Part shown: piece by piece, positions 39,339 to 47,686 of the stretch
Position numbering within the stretch: the first letter of the stretch is position 1
Layout: each line of letters begins with the position of its first letter
NCBI RefSeq assembly: GCF_002204795.1
Contig: NZ_NIXO01000030.1
Location: 1-64,000, forward strand
Source: Pseudomonas sp. K2I15
GTDB lineage: Bacteria; Pseudomonadota; Gammaproteobacteria; Pseudomonadales; Pseudomonadaceae
DNA: 64,000 bases
Direction: 5' to 3'
The notes under the pieces: generated by a model
Told to the model about the DNA's origin: nothing
Database searches by the model: none
The model's input: the letters and a program-made list of their open reading frames with translations, nothing else
Made by a program: the position numbers and the translations under genes

Positions 39339-39875
39339 TTAGAAGCAAATATCTGCCGCCTTCACACGCTTCACAAACGCCCCAACCAGGGTCGCATTGT
39401 GATGCCCAATAATCGCCTCGGCCGATAACGCCGGAGTGTCCATGCAGGTATGGCCATCCTCCGGCAGTACCACCGAGAACCCCAGTTCCACGGCAACCCG
39501 GCATGTTGTGTCGATGCAGTATTGGGTTTTCATCCCGACGATCACCAGTTCATTGACCTCTGCCGCCTCCAGCCGTTGCGCCAGCTCGGTGCCGAGAAAA
39601 CAGCTGGGCCGGGTTTTATTGAAAACCGTGTCGCGGGCCTCATCGACCTCCAGCGCTGGCCATAGCTGCCAGAACGGGCTGCCCACCTCGATGGGAGAGC
39701 CCGCCGGGCCGGTGTGGCGCGCCGCGAAAATTGGCACGCCAGCGTGTCGGGCGCGCTGAATCAATTGGTTGATGCTGTCGAGTACGCGCTGGCGCTCGTA
39801 GGGTTTTTCCGGGCCGTCGTACAGACCCGTCTGCATGTCGATGATCAGCAGGGCGGGGCGCTTGGCTTCAGGCAT
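39339..39875 (-). CDS. Isochorismatase-family cysteine hydrolase
   Basis: A 178-residue hydrolase of the isochorismatase-like fold: catalytic Asp in LLIIDMQTG (about 13), Lys in FNKTRPSCF, and nucleophile Cys in GMKTQYCIDTT (about 118). Substrates in this family include amides such as nicotinamide or peroxyureidoacrylate; none can be assigned here. AAGGAG precedes the ATG. An attenuator-like leader lies directly upstream on the same strand. Confidence 0.88.
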   Translation of the reverse strand: MPEAKRPALLIIDMQTGLYDGPEKPYERQRVLDSINQLIQRARHAGVPIFAARHTGPAGSPIEVGSPFWQLWPALEVDEARDTVFNKTRPSCFLGTELAQRLEAAEVNELVIVGMKTQYCIDTTCRVAVELGFSVVLPEDGHTCMDTPALSAEAIIGHHNATLVGAFVKRVKAADICF

Positions 39876-39910
39876 GGTATTGCTCCTTGTGGTTGCCAGA
39901 TGGGCGGAGC

Positions 39911-39945
39911 AATAAAAAGGCCCCGTCCATTGCTGGCGGGGCCTT
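39911..39945 (-). terminator. Attenuator terminator before the cysteine hydrolase
   Basis: Read on the minus strand: AAGGCCCCGCC, a short loop, then GGACGGGGCCTT followed by TTTATT. It sits between the leader peptide stop and the hydrolase gene. Its 5-prime arm includes CCCGCCA, which can instead pair with TGGCGGG in the leader (plus-strand 39996-40002). Confidence 0.8.
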
Positions 39946-39962
39946 GGGTAAAACCGGGTGGC

Positions 39963-40049
39963 TTAGTTTGCGCGCCACTCACAGCTACCACACGACCCGC
40001 CATAAGCGGTCGTGGTGGTGCGGGTGAGGGCCAGCTGAATAAGGTTCAT
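39963..40049 (-). CDS. Thr-rich leader peptide of an attenuator
   Basis: A 28-codon frame beginning MNLIQLALTRTTTTAYGGSC and ending in TAA. It has codons Thr-Arg-Thr-Thr-Thr-Thr at 9-14, and these overlap the left arm of an early hairpin (plus-strand 39987-39997 with 40008-40019). The predicted transcript begins at or near the ATG, so translation would be leaderless. The architecture copies amino-acid attenuators such as thrL; stalling at Thr codons would free the segment that blocks the downstream terminator. Translation itself is unproven. Confidence 0.6.
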   Translation of the reverse strand: MNLIQLALTRTTTTAYGGSCGSCEWRAN

Positions 40050-40055
40050 GGGCCG

Positions 40056-40085
40056 ATCATGCTGGCGGCAGCGTTTGGCTGTCAA
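40056..40085 (-). promoter_or_regulatory. Sigma-70 promoter of the leader/hydrolase unit
   Basis: Minus strand: TTGACA (-35, plus 40080-40085) and CATGAT (-10, plus 40056-40061) with 18-bp spacing. It starts right after the TetR gene end. Predicted start is near 40049. Confidence 0.6.
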
Positions 40086-40089
40086 CGCA

Positions 40090-40689
40090 TCAGCCGAGGT
40101 TTTTTTCCGGGATCAGGAGATTTCTGGCTGCGTCGAGGAATTCATCGGACAGGCCGCTGCCTTTGGTCGCACGGGCCAGGGTAATGGCGCCGACCATCAT
40201 CGCGTACTGGGCCATGGCGGCCTGCCGGTCACCTTCGGGCGTTCCGGTGCCCTGGGTGGCGCCGAGGATCCCCATCGACTCTTCGAGGCCGTGGATGAAA
40301 GTCTGTTGCAACGCGCTGTCGGCGCCTTCGTGGCACATTTCCCCGGCAAAGGCGGCCACCGGGCAACTGTCTCCGGGGTTGTCACGATTGGCTGCCGTGA
40401 GGTACGGATCGATCAACGCCCGGCGCGCGGTCTCGGGGTCTGGGCTTTGCTCGACCCTGGCCTGCCAGCGCAGGCTCGATTGTTCAAACGCCCGGTTGCA
40501 GGCTTCCGTGGCCAGCGCCTCGCGGGACTCGAAGTGCCCGTAGAGGCCTCCATGGGTCAGCCCGGCAGCGGCCATCACGTCCGACACGCTGATGCCATGG
40601 ATGCCCCGTTCACGAAATAGCCGCGTGGCCGCCTCGACGATGATTTCGCGGTTGAGTTCGGCTTGTTTGCGGGACACGCGTGGCATCAA
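40090..40689 (-). CDS. TetR/AcrR-family regulator
   Basis: A 199-residue repressor with an N-terminal helix-turn-helix (about 10-55; VSDVMAAAGLTHGGLYGHFESRE) and a helical ligand domain. Ligand and targets are unknown; it reads in the same direction as the tautomerase gene upstream (50-bp gap), so the two could share a transcript. Confidence 0.9.
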   Translation of the reverse strand: MMPRVSRKQAELNREIIVEAATRLFRERGIHGISVSDVMAAAGLTHGGLYGHFESREALATEACNRAFEQSSLRWQARVEQSPDPETARRALIDPYLTAANRDNPGDSCPVAAFAGEMCHEGADSALQQTFIHGLEESMGILGATQGTGTPEGDRQAAMAQYAMMVGAITLARATKGSGLSDEFLDAARNLLIPEKNLG

Positions 40690-40738
40690 AGGCTCTCTGG
40701 ATCAGGTTGTGGCAGGGATGGGCGGCATCATAAAACGT

Positions 40739-41122
40739 TTAGCTGGCGTACTGCGCAATCCCGTTGCCGAACGACCAGTTTTCCTTCTTGACCTCCACCA
40801 GGCTGATAAACACGTCTTCCAGGCGTACAGCCAGTTCCCGGTTCAAGCTGTCGGCGATGGTCTTGTACAGCAGCTTTTTCTGCTCGGTGCTGCGACCTTC
40901 ATTCAGGGTGATCTGGATGATCACCAGGTTGTCGGTGCGCTGGATGCCCAGGTACTCGGGGTCATAGATGAAGTGGTGTTCATCATGCTCGGTGAGGATC
41001 TGGAAGTTGTCGTGCTCAGGCACGCCGATGGCCGTGTGCATGGCGTTGTAGATCAGTACGCCGACGCGCTTGGCGTAGGTGACGTCGGAGTTTTTCCGAA
41101 GGTCGATGCGCACGATTGGCAT
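40739..41122 (-). CDS. Tautomerase-family protein
   Basis: A 127-residue protein starting MPIVRIDL, which leaves the catalytic N-terminal proline (Pro1) after Met removal. The length is about twice that of the 62-residue 4-oxalocrotonate type, as in MSAD/MIF-like members. Substrate unknown. It lies upstream of the TetR gene. Confidence 0.85.
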   Translation of the reverse strand: MPIVRIDLRKNSDVTYAKRVGVLIYNAMHTAIGVPEHDNFQILTEHDEHHFIYDPEYLGIQRTDNLVIIQITLNEGRSTEQKKLLYKTIADSLNRELAVRLEDVFISLVEVKKENWSFGNGIAQYAS

Positions 41123-41375
41123 GGCGGTGATTCCAGCGAGAGGCGGGACTTAAAAATACATGACGGTATAAATTTATAAAATAGATTTCTTTCGAAATGT
41201 AAAATTCGTCAAGGCCAAAACCGCCTTGAATCCTCTGCACCGCACAACCGCTCCTCAGCTAAGTCTTTGCTTATTCAAGCGAATCCCGGACAATCGCGCC
41301 CCTGTTTCGGTCGGGGCGCTGCCTGTCAGGTTTTTCTGACTCGTTCCGGCTGAGTGAATGCGGAGATCCGAACGG

Positions 41376-42653
41376 ATGAATGATCAGGCCAATAGCGTCG
41401 ACGAACGCTACGCAACGACACCTGCAACCCTCACAAGCTGGAGCCGCCAGGACACCACCTGGATGCTCGGCCTGTTCGGTACGGCCATCGGCGCCGGCAC
41501 CTTGTTCCTGCCGATCAACGCGGGCCTTGGCGGTTTCTGGCCACTGATGATCCTCGCGGTACTGGCGTTCCCGATGACGTTTTTCGCCCACCGTGGCCTG
41601 ACCCGTTTTGTGCTCTCGGGCCGTGAAGGCTCGGACATCACTGATGTGGTCGAGGAACACTTTGGCCTCAAGGCCGGCGCCGCGATCACCTTGCTGTACT
41701 TCTTCGCGATCTTCCCGATCCTGCTGATCTACAGCGTGGCGCTGACCAACACCGTCGGTAGCTTCATGGAGCATCAACTGCATATTGCGCCGCCGCCCCG
41801 GGCGATCCTGTCGCTGGTGCTGATCCTCGGCCTGCTGGCCGTGGTGCGTTGCGGCGAGCAGGTGATCGTCAAGGCCATGAGCCTGATGGTGTATCCGTTT
41901 ATCGTTGCCTTGCTGTTCCTGGCCGTGTACCTGGTGCCGCACTGGAACGGCGGCATCCTCAGCACCGCCAGCACCGTGCCGGCCCCTTCGGCGCTGCTGC
42001 ACACCCTGTGGCTGGCAATTCCGGTGATGGTGTTCTCGTTCAACCACTCGCCGATCATCTCGGCCTTTGCAGTCGACCAGAAACGCCAGCACGGCGAACA
42101 CGCCGAGGAGCGCAGCTCGCAGATCCTGTCCCGGGCGCATATCCTGATGGTGGTGATGGTGCTGTTCTTCGTGTTCAGTTGCGTACTGACCCTGTCGCCG
42201 GCGCAACTGGCCGAAGCCAAGGCGCAGAACCTGTCGATCCTGTCGTACCTGGCCAACCACTTCAGCAACCCGACCATCGCGTTCGCCGCGCCACTGATCG
42301 CCTTTGTCGCGATTGCCAAGTCGTTCCTGGGCCACTACATCGGCGCCAGTGAAGGCCTCAAGGGCCTGGTGCTCAAAAGCGGCCGCCGCCCGGCGGCCAA
42401 GACCCTGGACCGCATGACGGCTGCGTTCATGCTGGTGGTGTGCTGGATTGTTGCGACGCTTAACCCGAGCATCCTCGGCATGATCGAGACCCTGGGCGGG
42501 CCGATCATTGCGTCGATCCTGTTCCTGATGCCGATGTACGCGATCCGCAAGGTGCCGGCGATGGCCAAGTACCGTGGGCAGGCGTCCAACGTGTTCGTCA
42601 CGGCCGTTGGCCTGGTGGCGATCACCGCGCTGATTTACTCGCTGATGTCCTGA
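41376..42653 (+). CDS. HAAAP-family serine/threonine permease
   Basis: A 425-residue inner-membrane transporter related to SdaC/TdcC, with about 11 helices. The opening GLFGTAIGAGTLFLPINAG is the family hallmark. The ATG at 41376 was preferred to one 18 bp earlier because GGAG lies upstream. Followed by a strong terminator, so probably monocistronic. Serine or threonine uptake is inferred. Confidence 0.88.
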   Translation: MNDQANSVDERYATTPATLTSWSRQDTTWMLGLFGTAIGAGTLFLPINAGLGGFWPLMILAVLAFPMTFFAHRGLTRFVLSGREGSDITDVVEEHFGLKAGAAITLLYFFAIFPILLIYSVALTNTVGSFMEHQLHIAPPPRAILSLVLILGLLAVVRCGEQVIVKAMSLMVYPFIVALLFLAVYLVPHWNGGILSTASTVPAPSALLHTLWLAIPVMVFSFNHSPIISAFAVDQKRQHGEHAEERSSQILSRAHILMVVMVLFFVFSCVLTLSPAQLAEAKAQNLSILSYLANHFSNPTIAFAAPLIAFVAIAKSFLGHYIGASEGLKGLVLKSGRRPAAKTLDRMTAAFMLVVCWIVATLNPSILGMIETLGGPIIASILFLMPMYAIRKVPAMAKYRGQASNVFVTAVGLVAITALIYSLMS

Positions 42654-42670
42654 TACTCGGGCGCTGTGCA

Positions 42671-42708
42671 AAAGGCCGACTTGCCCATAACGCGAGTCGG
42701 CTTTTTTT
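42671..42708 (+). terminator. Rho-independent terminator of the permease gene
   Basis: GCCGACT and AGTCGGC stem followed by T7, 20 bp after the stop. Confidence 0.9.
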
Positions 42709-42820
42709 GTGCCCGTAAAAGCCGGTTGGCCTGATAAGTATCAACGCTGTGCAGGCATTCACGACTAAGCTTGTCGCGGGTGTCTGCAAGGCACGTCGAA
42801 TTCTTACCTGGAGGTTGTTC

Positions 42821-43438
42821 ATGGCTCGTGCCCGCCCGCAGTTGATCACTGGCAAGCTGGAGAAACTGCACCCCACCCAATTGACGGTCGGCCTCGCCGA
42901 GGTCGCGAGCAAGCGCGAGGCCTGGAAAAAGCTCAAGCGCAAGGAGCGCGCCGCCGCACTCGACCAGCATTGGTTTCCTTGTGTGGTTGGACCGGACGAG
43001 CGTTACTACATCACCGACCATCATCACTTCGGCCTGGCGTTGTTGCAGGAAGGCGTTAAGAGCGTGTCATTGCTGGTGCTCAAGGACCTGTCGTTTGTCG
43101 AGCGCACCACGTTCTGGAACGTCATGACCTTCAACCAATGGGTGCATCCGTATGACGCGCGGGGCATTCGTCGTTCCTACGATGCGATTCCCCGGCGGAT
43201 TACCGATTTGCAGGACGATCCTTACCGCAGCCTGGCGGGCCTGCTACGCACCGCTGGAGGTTATGCCAAGGACGCGACGCCGTTCAGCGAGTTTCTCTGG
43301 GCAGACTTTTTCCGCAGCCGGATCGGCAGCGACCTGATGAATGACCTGAGCCCCAAGCTGATCGGCAAGGCCATGACCCTGGCGCGCAGTCAGGAAGCCC
43401 GCTACCTGCCAGGATGGGTAGGTCAGATTGGCAACTGA
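42821..43438 (+). CDS. ParB-like nuclease-domain protein
   Basis: A 205-residue protein of the ParB/Srx fold type (DHHHFGLALLQEG is the usual DGHHR-like turn), with a Lys/Arg-rich N-terminus. It is unlikely to be chromosomal ParB, which lies near the origin with parA and is longer. ATG 42821 has GGAGG upstream. It overlaps the SulP gene by 11 bp, suggesting coupling. Function unknown. Confidence 0.75.
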   Translation: MARARPQLITGKLEKLHPTQLTVGLAEVASKREAWKKLKRKERAAALDQHWFPCVVGPDERYYITDHHHFGLALLQEGVKSVSLLVLKDLSFVERTTFWNVMTFNQWVHPYDARGIRRSYDAIPRRITDLQDDPYRSLAGLLRTAGGYAKDATPFSEFLWADFFRSRIGSDLMNDLSPKLIGKAMTLARSQEARYLPGWVGQIGN

Positions 43439-45062
43439 GACCAACCAAAACCGGGTTCAGGACTTATTGGCCGGCCTGTCCATCGCGGGCCTGCTGTTGC
43501 CCGAGGCCGTGGCCTATTCCAGTATCGCCGCGCTGCCGCCCCAGGCGGGCGTTATCGCCTTGTTCGCCGGGCTGTTGTGTTACGGCCTGTTTGGCACAAG
43601 CCGGTTCGCGATTGTCTCTGCCACGTCGTCCTCGGCCGCTGTACTGGCGGCGGCTACGGCGACGTTGGCAGGGGACAATCCCACGTTGCGGCTGAGCCTG
43701 GCGATGGGCCTGGTGCTGGTGACCGGGGCGTTTTTCCTGCTGGCCGGGCTGCTCAAGCTGGGCGGCCTGACTTCGTTTATCGCCAAACCGGTGTTACGTG
43801 GGTTTGCCTTCGGGCTGGCGCTGACCATCATCCTTAAGCAGCTCGCCAGTGTGGTGGGCGTACACCTGACCGATAACAACCTGATTCGCTTCCTGCCCCA
43901 GCTACTGGAACAACTGCCTCGCTGGAACTGGGCGGCGGCTGCCGTGGCAGGCGTCGCCTTGCTGCTGCTGTGGCTGTGCGCACGGATCAGGCGCCTGCCG
44001 GGCGGGCTGCTGGTGGTGGTGCTCGGGATTGCCGCCGGCCAGTGGCTGGATTTGCAGGCCCACGGTGTGGCGTTGATCGGCGTCATCGACCTGCGCCTGG
44101 AACTGGCCCACCTGCCGGTGTTGCCGTTTGCCGACTGGCTGCGCCTGGGGGAGCTGGCGTTTGCGATGGTGATGATTCTTTACGCCGAGTCCTACGGCTC
44201 CATCAGTTCATTCGCCCTCAAGCACGGCGACCGGGTGTCATCCAATCGCGATCTGCTAGCGCTGGGGGCCGCCAACCTGTTGTCCGGGCTGTTTCAAGGG
44301 ATGCCCACGGGTGCTGGTTATTCGGCGACTTCGGCCAATGAGGCCGCCGGGGCCAACTCCCGATTGGCGGGTGCCGTGGCAGCCGTGGTGGTGTTGCTGA
44401 TCGTCCTTACCGTACTGCCGTTGGTGGCGCTGACGCCGGAGCCGGTGCTCGCCGCGATTGTTATCTACGCGTTGGGCCGGGGCTTGAGCCTGCAACCCCT
44501 GGGCCGCTATTTCTCTTGGCGGCGCGACCGGCTGCTGGTGATTTGCGCGGTAGCCGCGGTGTTGGTGCTCGGCGTGCTGGACGGTTTGCTGGTGGCGGTC
44601 GGCATCAGTGTGGTGTTGATGCTGCGGCAGATGTCGTCAGCGGACGTCCGCGAGTTGGGGCGCATCGATGGCGGGCATGATTTTGTCGACCTGCAACATC
44701 ATCCGAACGCCGAACAGATCCCGGGCGTGCTGATCGTACGGCCCAGTGAAGCGCTGTTTTTCGCGAATGCCGAGCGGGTGCTGGGCGCCGTTTTACACCT
44801 GATGCGGCGGGTGTCATCGCCGGTTCACACCGTGGTGCTGAGCCTGGAAGAGTCGCCGGATCTGGACGGCACCAGCATTGAGGCGTTACAGGCGTTTTTC
44901 GTGCAGGTGCAAGGGGAGGGCAAGTGCCTGGTGCTGGCCCGCGTGCGGCATGAGGCACAGGAAGTGTTGCAGAAGCTGCCCGAAGCGTGCGCGCCGCAGG
45001 TGCTGATCAGCGGGCTGAGTGTGGATGGAGCGGTGCAGTTGGCCTTGCAGCCAACCGCCTGA
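43428..45062 (+). CDS. SulP-family anion transporter with STAS domain
   Basis: A 544-residue inner-membrane transporter: about 12 helices (residues 10-400) and a C-terminal STAS domain (about 430-540; SLEESPDLDGTSIEALQAF). Substrates in the family are sulfate, bicarbonate or other anions; the exact one is not visible. Starts at TTG 43428, the first usable codon after an in-frame stop at 43419, inside the end of the ParB-like gene. Confidence 0.88.
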   Translation: MATETNQNRVQDLLAGLSIAGLLLPEAVAYSSIAALPPQAGVIALFAGLLCYGLFGTSRFAIVSATSSSAAVLAAATATLAGDNPTLRLSLAMGLVLVTGAFFLLAGLLKLGGLTSFIAKPVLRGFAFGLALTIILKQLASVVGVHLTDNNLIRFLPQLLEQLPRWNWAAAAVAGVALLLLWLCARIRRLPGGLLVVVLGIAAGQWLDLQAHGVALIGVIDLRLELAHLPVLPFADWLRLGELAFAMVMILYAESYGSISSFALKHGDRVSSNRDLLALGAANLLSGLFQGMPTGAGYSATSANEAAGANSRLAGAVAAVVVLLIVLTVLPLVALTPEPVLAAIVIYALGRGLSLQPLGRYFSWRRDRLLVICAVAAVLVLGVLDGLLVAVGISVVLMLRQMSSADVRELGRIDGGHDFVDLQHHPNAEQIPGVLIVRPSEALFFANAERVLGAVLHLMRRVSSPVHTVVLSLEESPDLDGTSIEALQAFFVQVQGEGKCLVLARVRHEAQEVLQKLPEACAPQVLISGLSVDGAVQLALQPTA

Positions 45063-45072
45063 ACCCGGACGC

Positions 45073-46578
45073 TTAAAATGTCTCGGCGCTGAGCCCCACT
45101 TGAGCGAAGTAGCCGTGCAATGTCTCAAGGTCGTCATTCGTGACGATCGCTCCAACGTAGCCATCCGGGCGCACTAACACCCATTCGCCGCTGGCAAGGT
45201 TGTAAGCGTCACTGAACTGCCGCTGATCATCGACCAGGTCGCCGCCTGGGCCGAAGCGATGGATATGCAGCCCGGCCCCAGGCTTTGGCGGTCCGCCTTC
45301 CACCTCGTAGCCGAGCAGCGTCCAATGCGCGCCCTGGAACAGGCTGAATAGCCGGGATGAGTGGCCAGCGGCGTTCCGAACCGTTGCATCGGGCGCCCGG
45401 TCACCGGCGAGCAAGCCGCCCTCACGTCCCGTAAGTTGCAGCGCCAGCGAGGAGTCGGGATAACCGATATCGAGTTGATGCACTTCGCGGCCGCGACGCA
45501 TATCGCCCTTTTTCATCCCATCAAGCAGCTTCGCCGACAGGCCGAGCATTGACGCAGCGACAGGCCGGCGCTCCTCCTCATAGGTGTCGAGCAATGCTTC
45601 GGGTGCGCCGGCGACCACCGCCGCCAGCTTCCAGCCCAGGTTGTAGGCATCCTGCACGCTGGTATTGAGGCCTTGGCCGCCAGTCGGCGGGTGGATGTGT
45701 GCAGCGTCCCCGATGAGAAATACCTGCCCGACGCGATAGTGATCGGCCAGCCGCGCGTTCATCGTGTAGGCCGACGCCCAGGAGACGGACTGGATGTGAA
45801 TGTCCTGCCGGCCGGTGCGCTGCGCAACCATGGTCGTGAGCCCGTCGATGCCGAGGTCAACTTCCACATCGAGCGGAATCGGCGCCTGTATCTGAAACAT
45901 TTCGGTTCCGGCCAGTGGGCATAGCGCGAGTTGCGTTGCCATGTCGCCCTTGCCGTAACGGTGCCAGTAGTCCCGTGACAGGCCGGTCATCACAGCATCA
46001 GCCACGACGGCACGAACGCCGAGGGTCTGGCCGGGAAAGCCGACATTGAGCGTGTGGCGTACCACGCTGCGGCCGCCATCTGCGCCCACGAGCCAACGTA
46101 CGCGCAGCGTCTGTTCGCCGTCATTACCGACAATCAGTGCGGTGACGCCGTTAACGTCCTGTTCGAAGCTAACCAACTCGCAGCCAAATTCGGGGCAATG
46201 CCCCAATTCCAACAGGCGCTCGCGCATCACCCCTTCGGTAAGGAACTGCGGCAGCATCAAAGGCTGCTGATAAGGTTCTGCGGGTGTTGGCTGCTGGTGC
46301 TCGATAACCTCGGTGTCGGTGTGGGTGCCATCGACGTTGTATAGCCGCTCGGGCGGGTAGGCGCCGCCCGCTGCGAGAATTTGCTCAAGAATGCCGAGGT
46401 CTTCGAATATTTCCTGGGTTCTGGGCTGAATACCCTTGCCGCGTGAGCCATGGAACGGCGAGGCCGCTTTCTCGATCAGGCGGAAGGAAACGCCCCGTCG
46501 CGCCAGGTCGATCGCCAGGGTCAAACCGGCCGCACCCGCACCACAAATCAGAACGTCGACTGGGCTTTGCTGTTTCAT
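45073..46578 (-). CDS. FAD-dependent aromatic-type monooxygenase
   Basis: A 501-residue flavin hydroxylase of the PHBH/MhpA class. The N-terminal FAD motif is GAGAAG (about 12-17), and the second FAD motif is GDAAHIHPPTGGQGLN (about 290). The C-terminal thioredoxin-like part is present. The ATG at 46578 was chosen; an earlier frame start lies in the operator region. It is divergent from a MarR regulator, the likely controller. Substrate probably a phenolic compound (inference). Confidence 0.88.
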   Translation of the reverse strand: MKQQSPVDVLICGAGAAGLTLAIDLARRGVSFRLIEKAASPFHGSRGKGIQPRTQEIFEDLGILEQILAAGGAYPPERLYNVDGTHTDTEVIEHQQPTPAEPYQQPLMLPQFLTEGVMRERLLELGHCPEFGCELVSFEQDVNGVTALIVGNDGEQTLRVRWLVGADGGRSVVRHTLNVGFPGQTLGVRAVVADAVMTGLSRDYWHRYGKGDMATQLALCPLAGTEMFQIQAPIPLDVEVDLGIDGLTTMVAQRTGRQDIHIQSVSWASAYTMNARLADHYRVGQVFLIGDAAHIHPPTGGQGLNTSVQDAYNLGWKLAAVVAGAPEALLDTYEEERRPVAASMLGLSAKLLDGMKKGDMRRGREVHQLDIGYPDSSLALQLTGREGGLLAGDRAPDATVRNAAGHSSRLFSLFQGAHWTLLGYEVEGGPPKPGAGLHIHRFGPGGDLVDDQRQFSDAYNLASGEWVLVRPDGYVGAIVTNDDLETLHGYFAQVGLSAETF

Positions 46579-46590
46579 CTGGATCGCCTT

Positions 46591-46609
46591 TATGTGTAAT
46601 ATGCACATA
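46591..46609. promoter_or_regulatory. MarR-type operator between monooxygenase and marR
   Basis: TATGTGTAATATGCACATA is a near-perfect palindrome (arms TATGTG and CACATA). A related site, AATACACATATA, lies at about 46651-46662 inside the start of the marR gene. The position in a divergent gap fits autoregulation plus control of the monooxygenase. Confidence 0.6.
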
Positions 46610-46630
46610 TATTTGAGCAAGGAAAAATCC

Positions 46631-47125
46631 GTGTCAACAAAAAGCGTGCAAAATACACATATAGGCCTTCAGATTCGCCAGCTTCACGGGGCGTTGATTG
46701 AAATTGTCGGGGCAATGAACCGGCCCCAGCGAGACGAAGTGATGGTGCGGGAGGCGGGGATATCCCTGGATCGGGCACTGTTTCCGCTGCTGGTGCTGGT
46801 GGAGCGGCTGGGACCGATCGGGGTTGTGGAGCTGGCCGACCGCGTGGGGCGCGACTACACCACCGTCAGCCGCCAGGTGGCGAAGCTGGAAAGCCTTGGC
46901 TTGGTCGACCGCCAGGAAAGCGCCAAGGACCGCCGGGTTCGCGAGTCGGTGATCACCCCGCAAGGCAAGGCGATGACGGACCGGGTGGATGACGCACGCA
47001 CCCGGATGGGCATGGCTATTTTCGCCACCTGGGAGGCGCAGGATGTCGAGGACCTGGTGCGGCTGATGGGCAAGTTTGCCGCCGACCTCAACGACGATGC
47101 GCTGGTCACCCTGGAGGTCAAATAG
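46631..47125 (+). CDS. MarR-family transcriptional regulator
   Basis: A 164-residue dimeric regulator with a winged helix (about 60-115; VELADRVGRDYTTVSRQVAKLESLGL then a wing ending DRRVRES). GTG 46631 was chosen because AAGGAA lies upstream; the longer open frame is upstream read-through. It likely represses the divergent monooxygenase in the absence of substrate. Confidence 0.88.
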   Translation: MSTKSVQNTHIGLQIRQLHGALIEIVGAMNRPQRDEVMVREAGISLDRALFPLLVLVERLGPIGVVELADRVGRDYTTVSRQVAKLESLGLVDRQESAKDRRVRESVITPQGKAMTDRVDDARTRMGMAIFATWEAQDVEDLVRLMGKFAADLNDDALVTLEVK

Positions 47126-47145
47126 CGCATCGATAAAAGCCCGGG

Positions 47146-47173
47146 CAAAAAAATACCCCTCAGTGAGGGGTAT
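47146..47173 (-). terminator. Terminator of the cysI operon
   Basis: Minus strand: ATACCCCT, loop, AGGGGTAT and a T-run (TTTTTTT). It lies 19 bp past the DUF934 gene end. Confidence 0.85.
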
Positions 47174-47191
47174 CGAAGCGGGTGCTGAAGG

Positions 47192-47686
47192 TTACCGGCG
47201 GCGGAACAGCGGCAACGGTTCATCCGTCGCGGCCTGGTAGGTCACCGAGAAATCCTTGAGGCTTTCCAGCGCTTCATACGGGTCTTTGTCTGCGCGCAAG
47301 GCGAAGGCATCGAACCCGCAGCGGCGCAGGTAGAACAACTGGTCGCGCAGCACATCGCCAATCGCCCGCAACTCGCCCTTGTAACCGTAGCGGTCACGCA
47401 GCAGGCGGGCGTTGGAGTAGTTGCGACCGTCGGTGAAGGCCGGGAAGTTCAGGGCGATGACCTGGAAATGCTCCACGTCATCACCGATCTCTTCGGCTTC
47501 TTCATCGGCGTCCAGCCATACGCCCAGGCCGCCGTCGCGGGCCTTGAGGGCGTGAGCGTGCTCGCGCCACAGGGCCAGCGGCACGATCAGGTCGTCGCAG
47601 TTGGAGATGCCATCGAAGCTCGCGTCCTTGGGCAGCAGGTGCCAGGTCTCGTCGAGGACTTCGTTGTTCTTAATGATTCGCTGCAT
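47192..47686 (-). CDS. DUF934 protein linked to sulfite reductase
   Basis: A 164-residue protein of the DUF934 type, regularly found next to cysI in pseudomonads. It has conserved-looking segments DGRNYSNARLLRDRYG and RAIGDVLRDQLFYLRRCGF. Its role in sulfite reduction is not established. AAGGAG before ATG 47686, which lies 17 bp inside the end of cysI, so translation is coupled. Confidence 0.85.
   Translation of the reverse strand: MQRIIKNNEVLDETWHLLPKDASFDGISNCDDLIVPLALWREHAHALKARDGGLGVWLDADEEAEEIGDDVEHFQVIALNFPAFTDGRNYSNARLLRDRYGYKGELRAIGDVLRDQLFYLRRCGFDAFALRADKDPYEALESLKDFSVTYQAATDEPLPLFRRR

Noticed and set aside
42821..43438. Chromosome-partitioning ParB
   Set aside because: Too short, no parA neighbour and not in an origin context; kept only as a ParB-fold protein.
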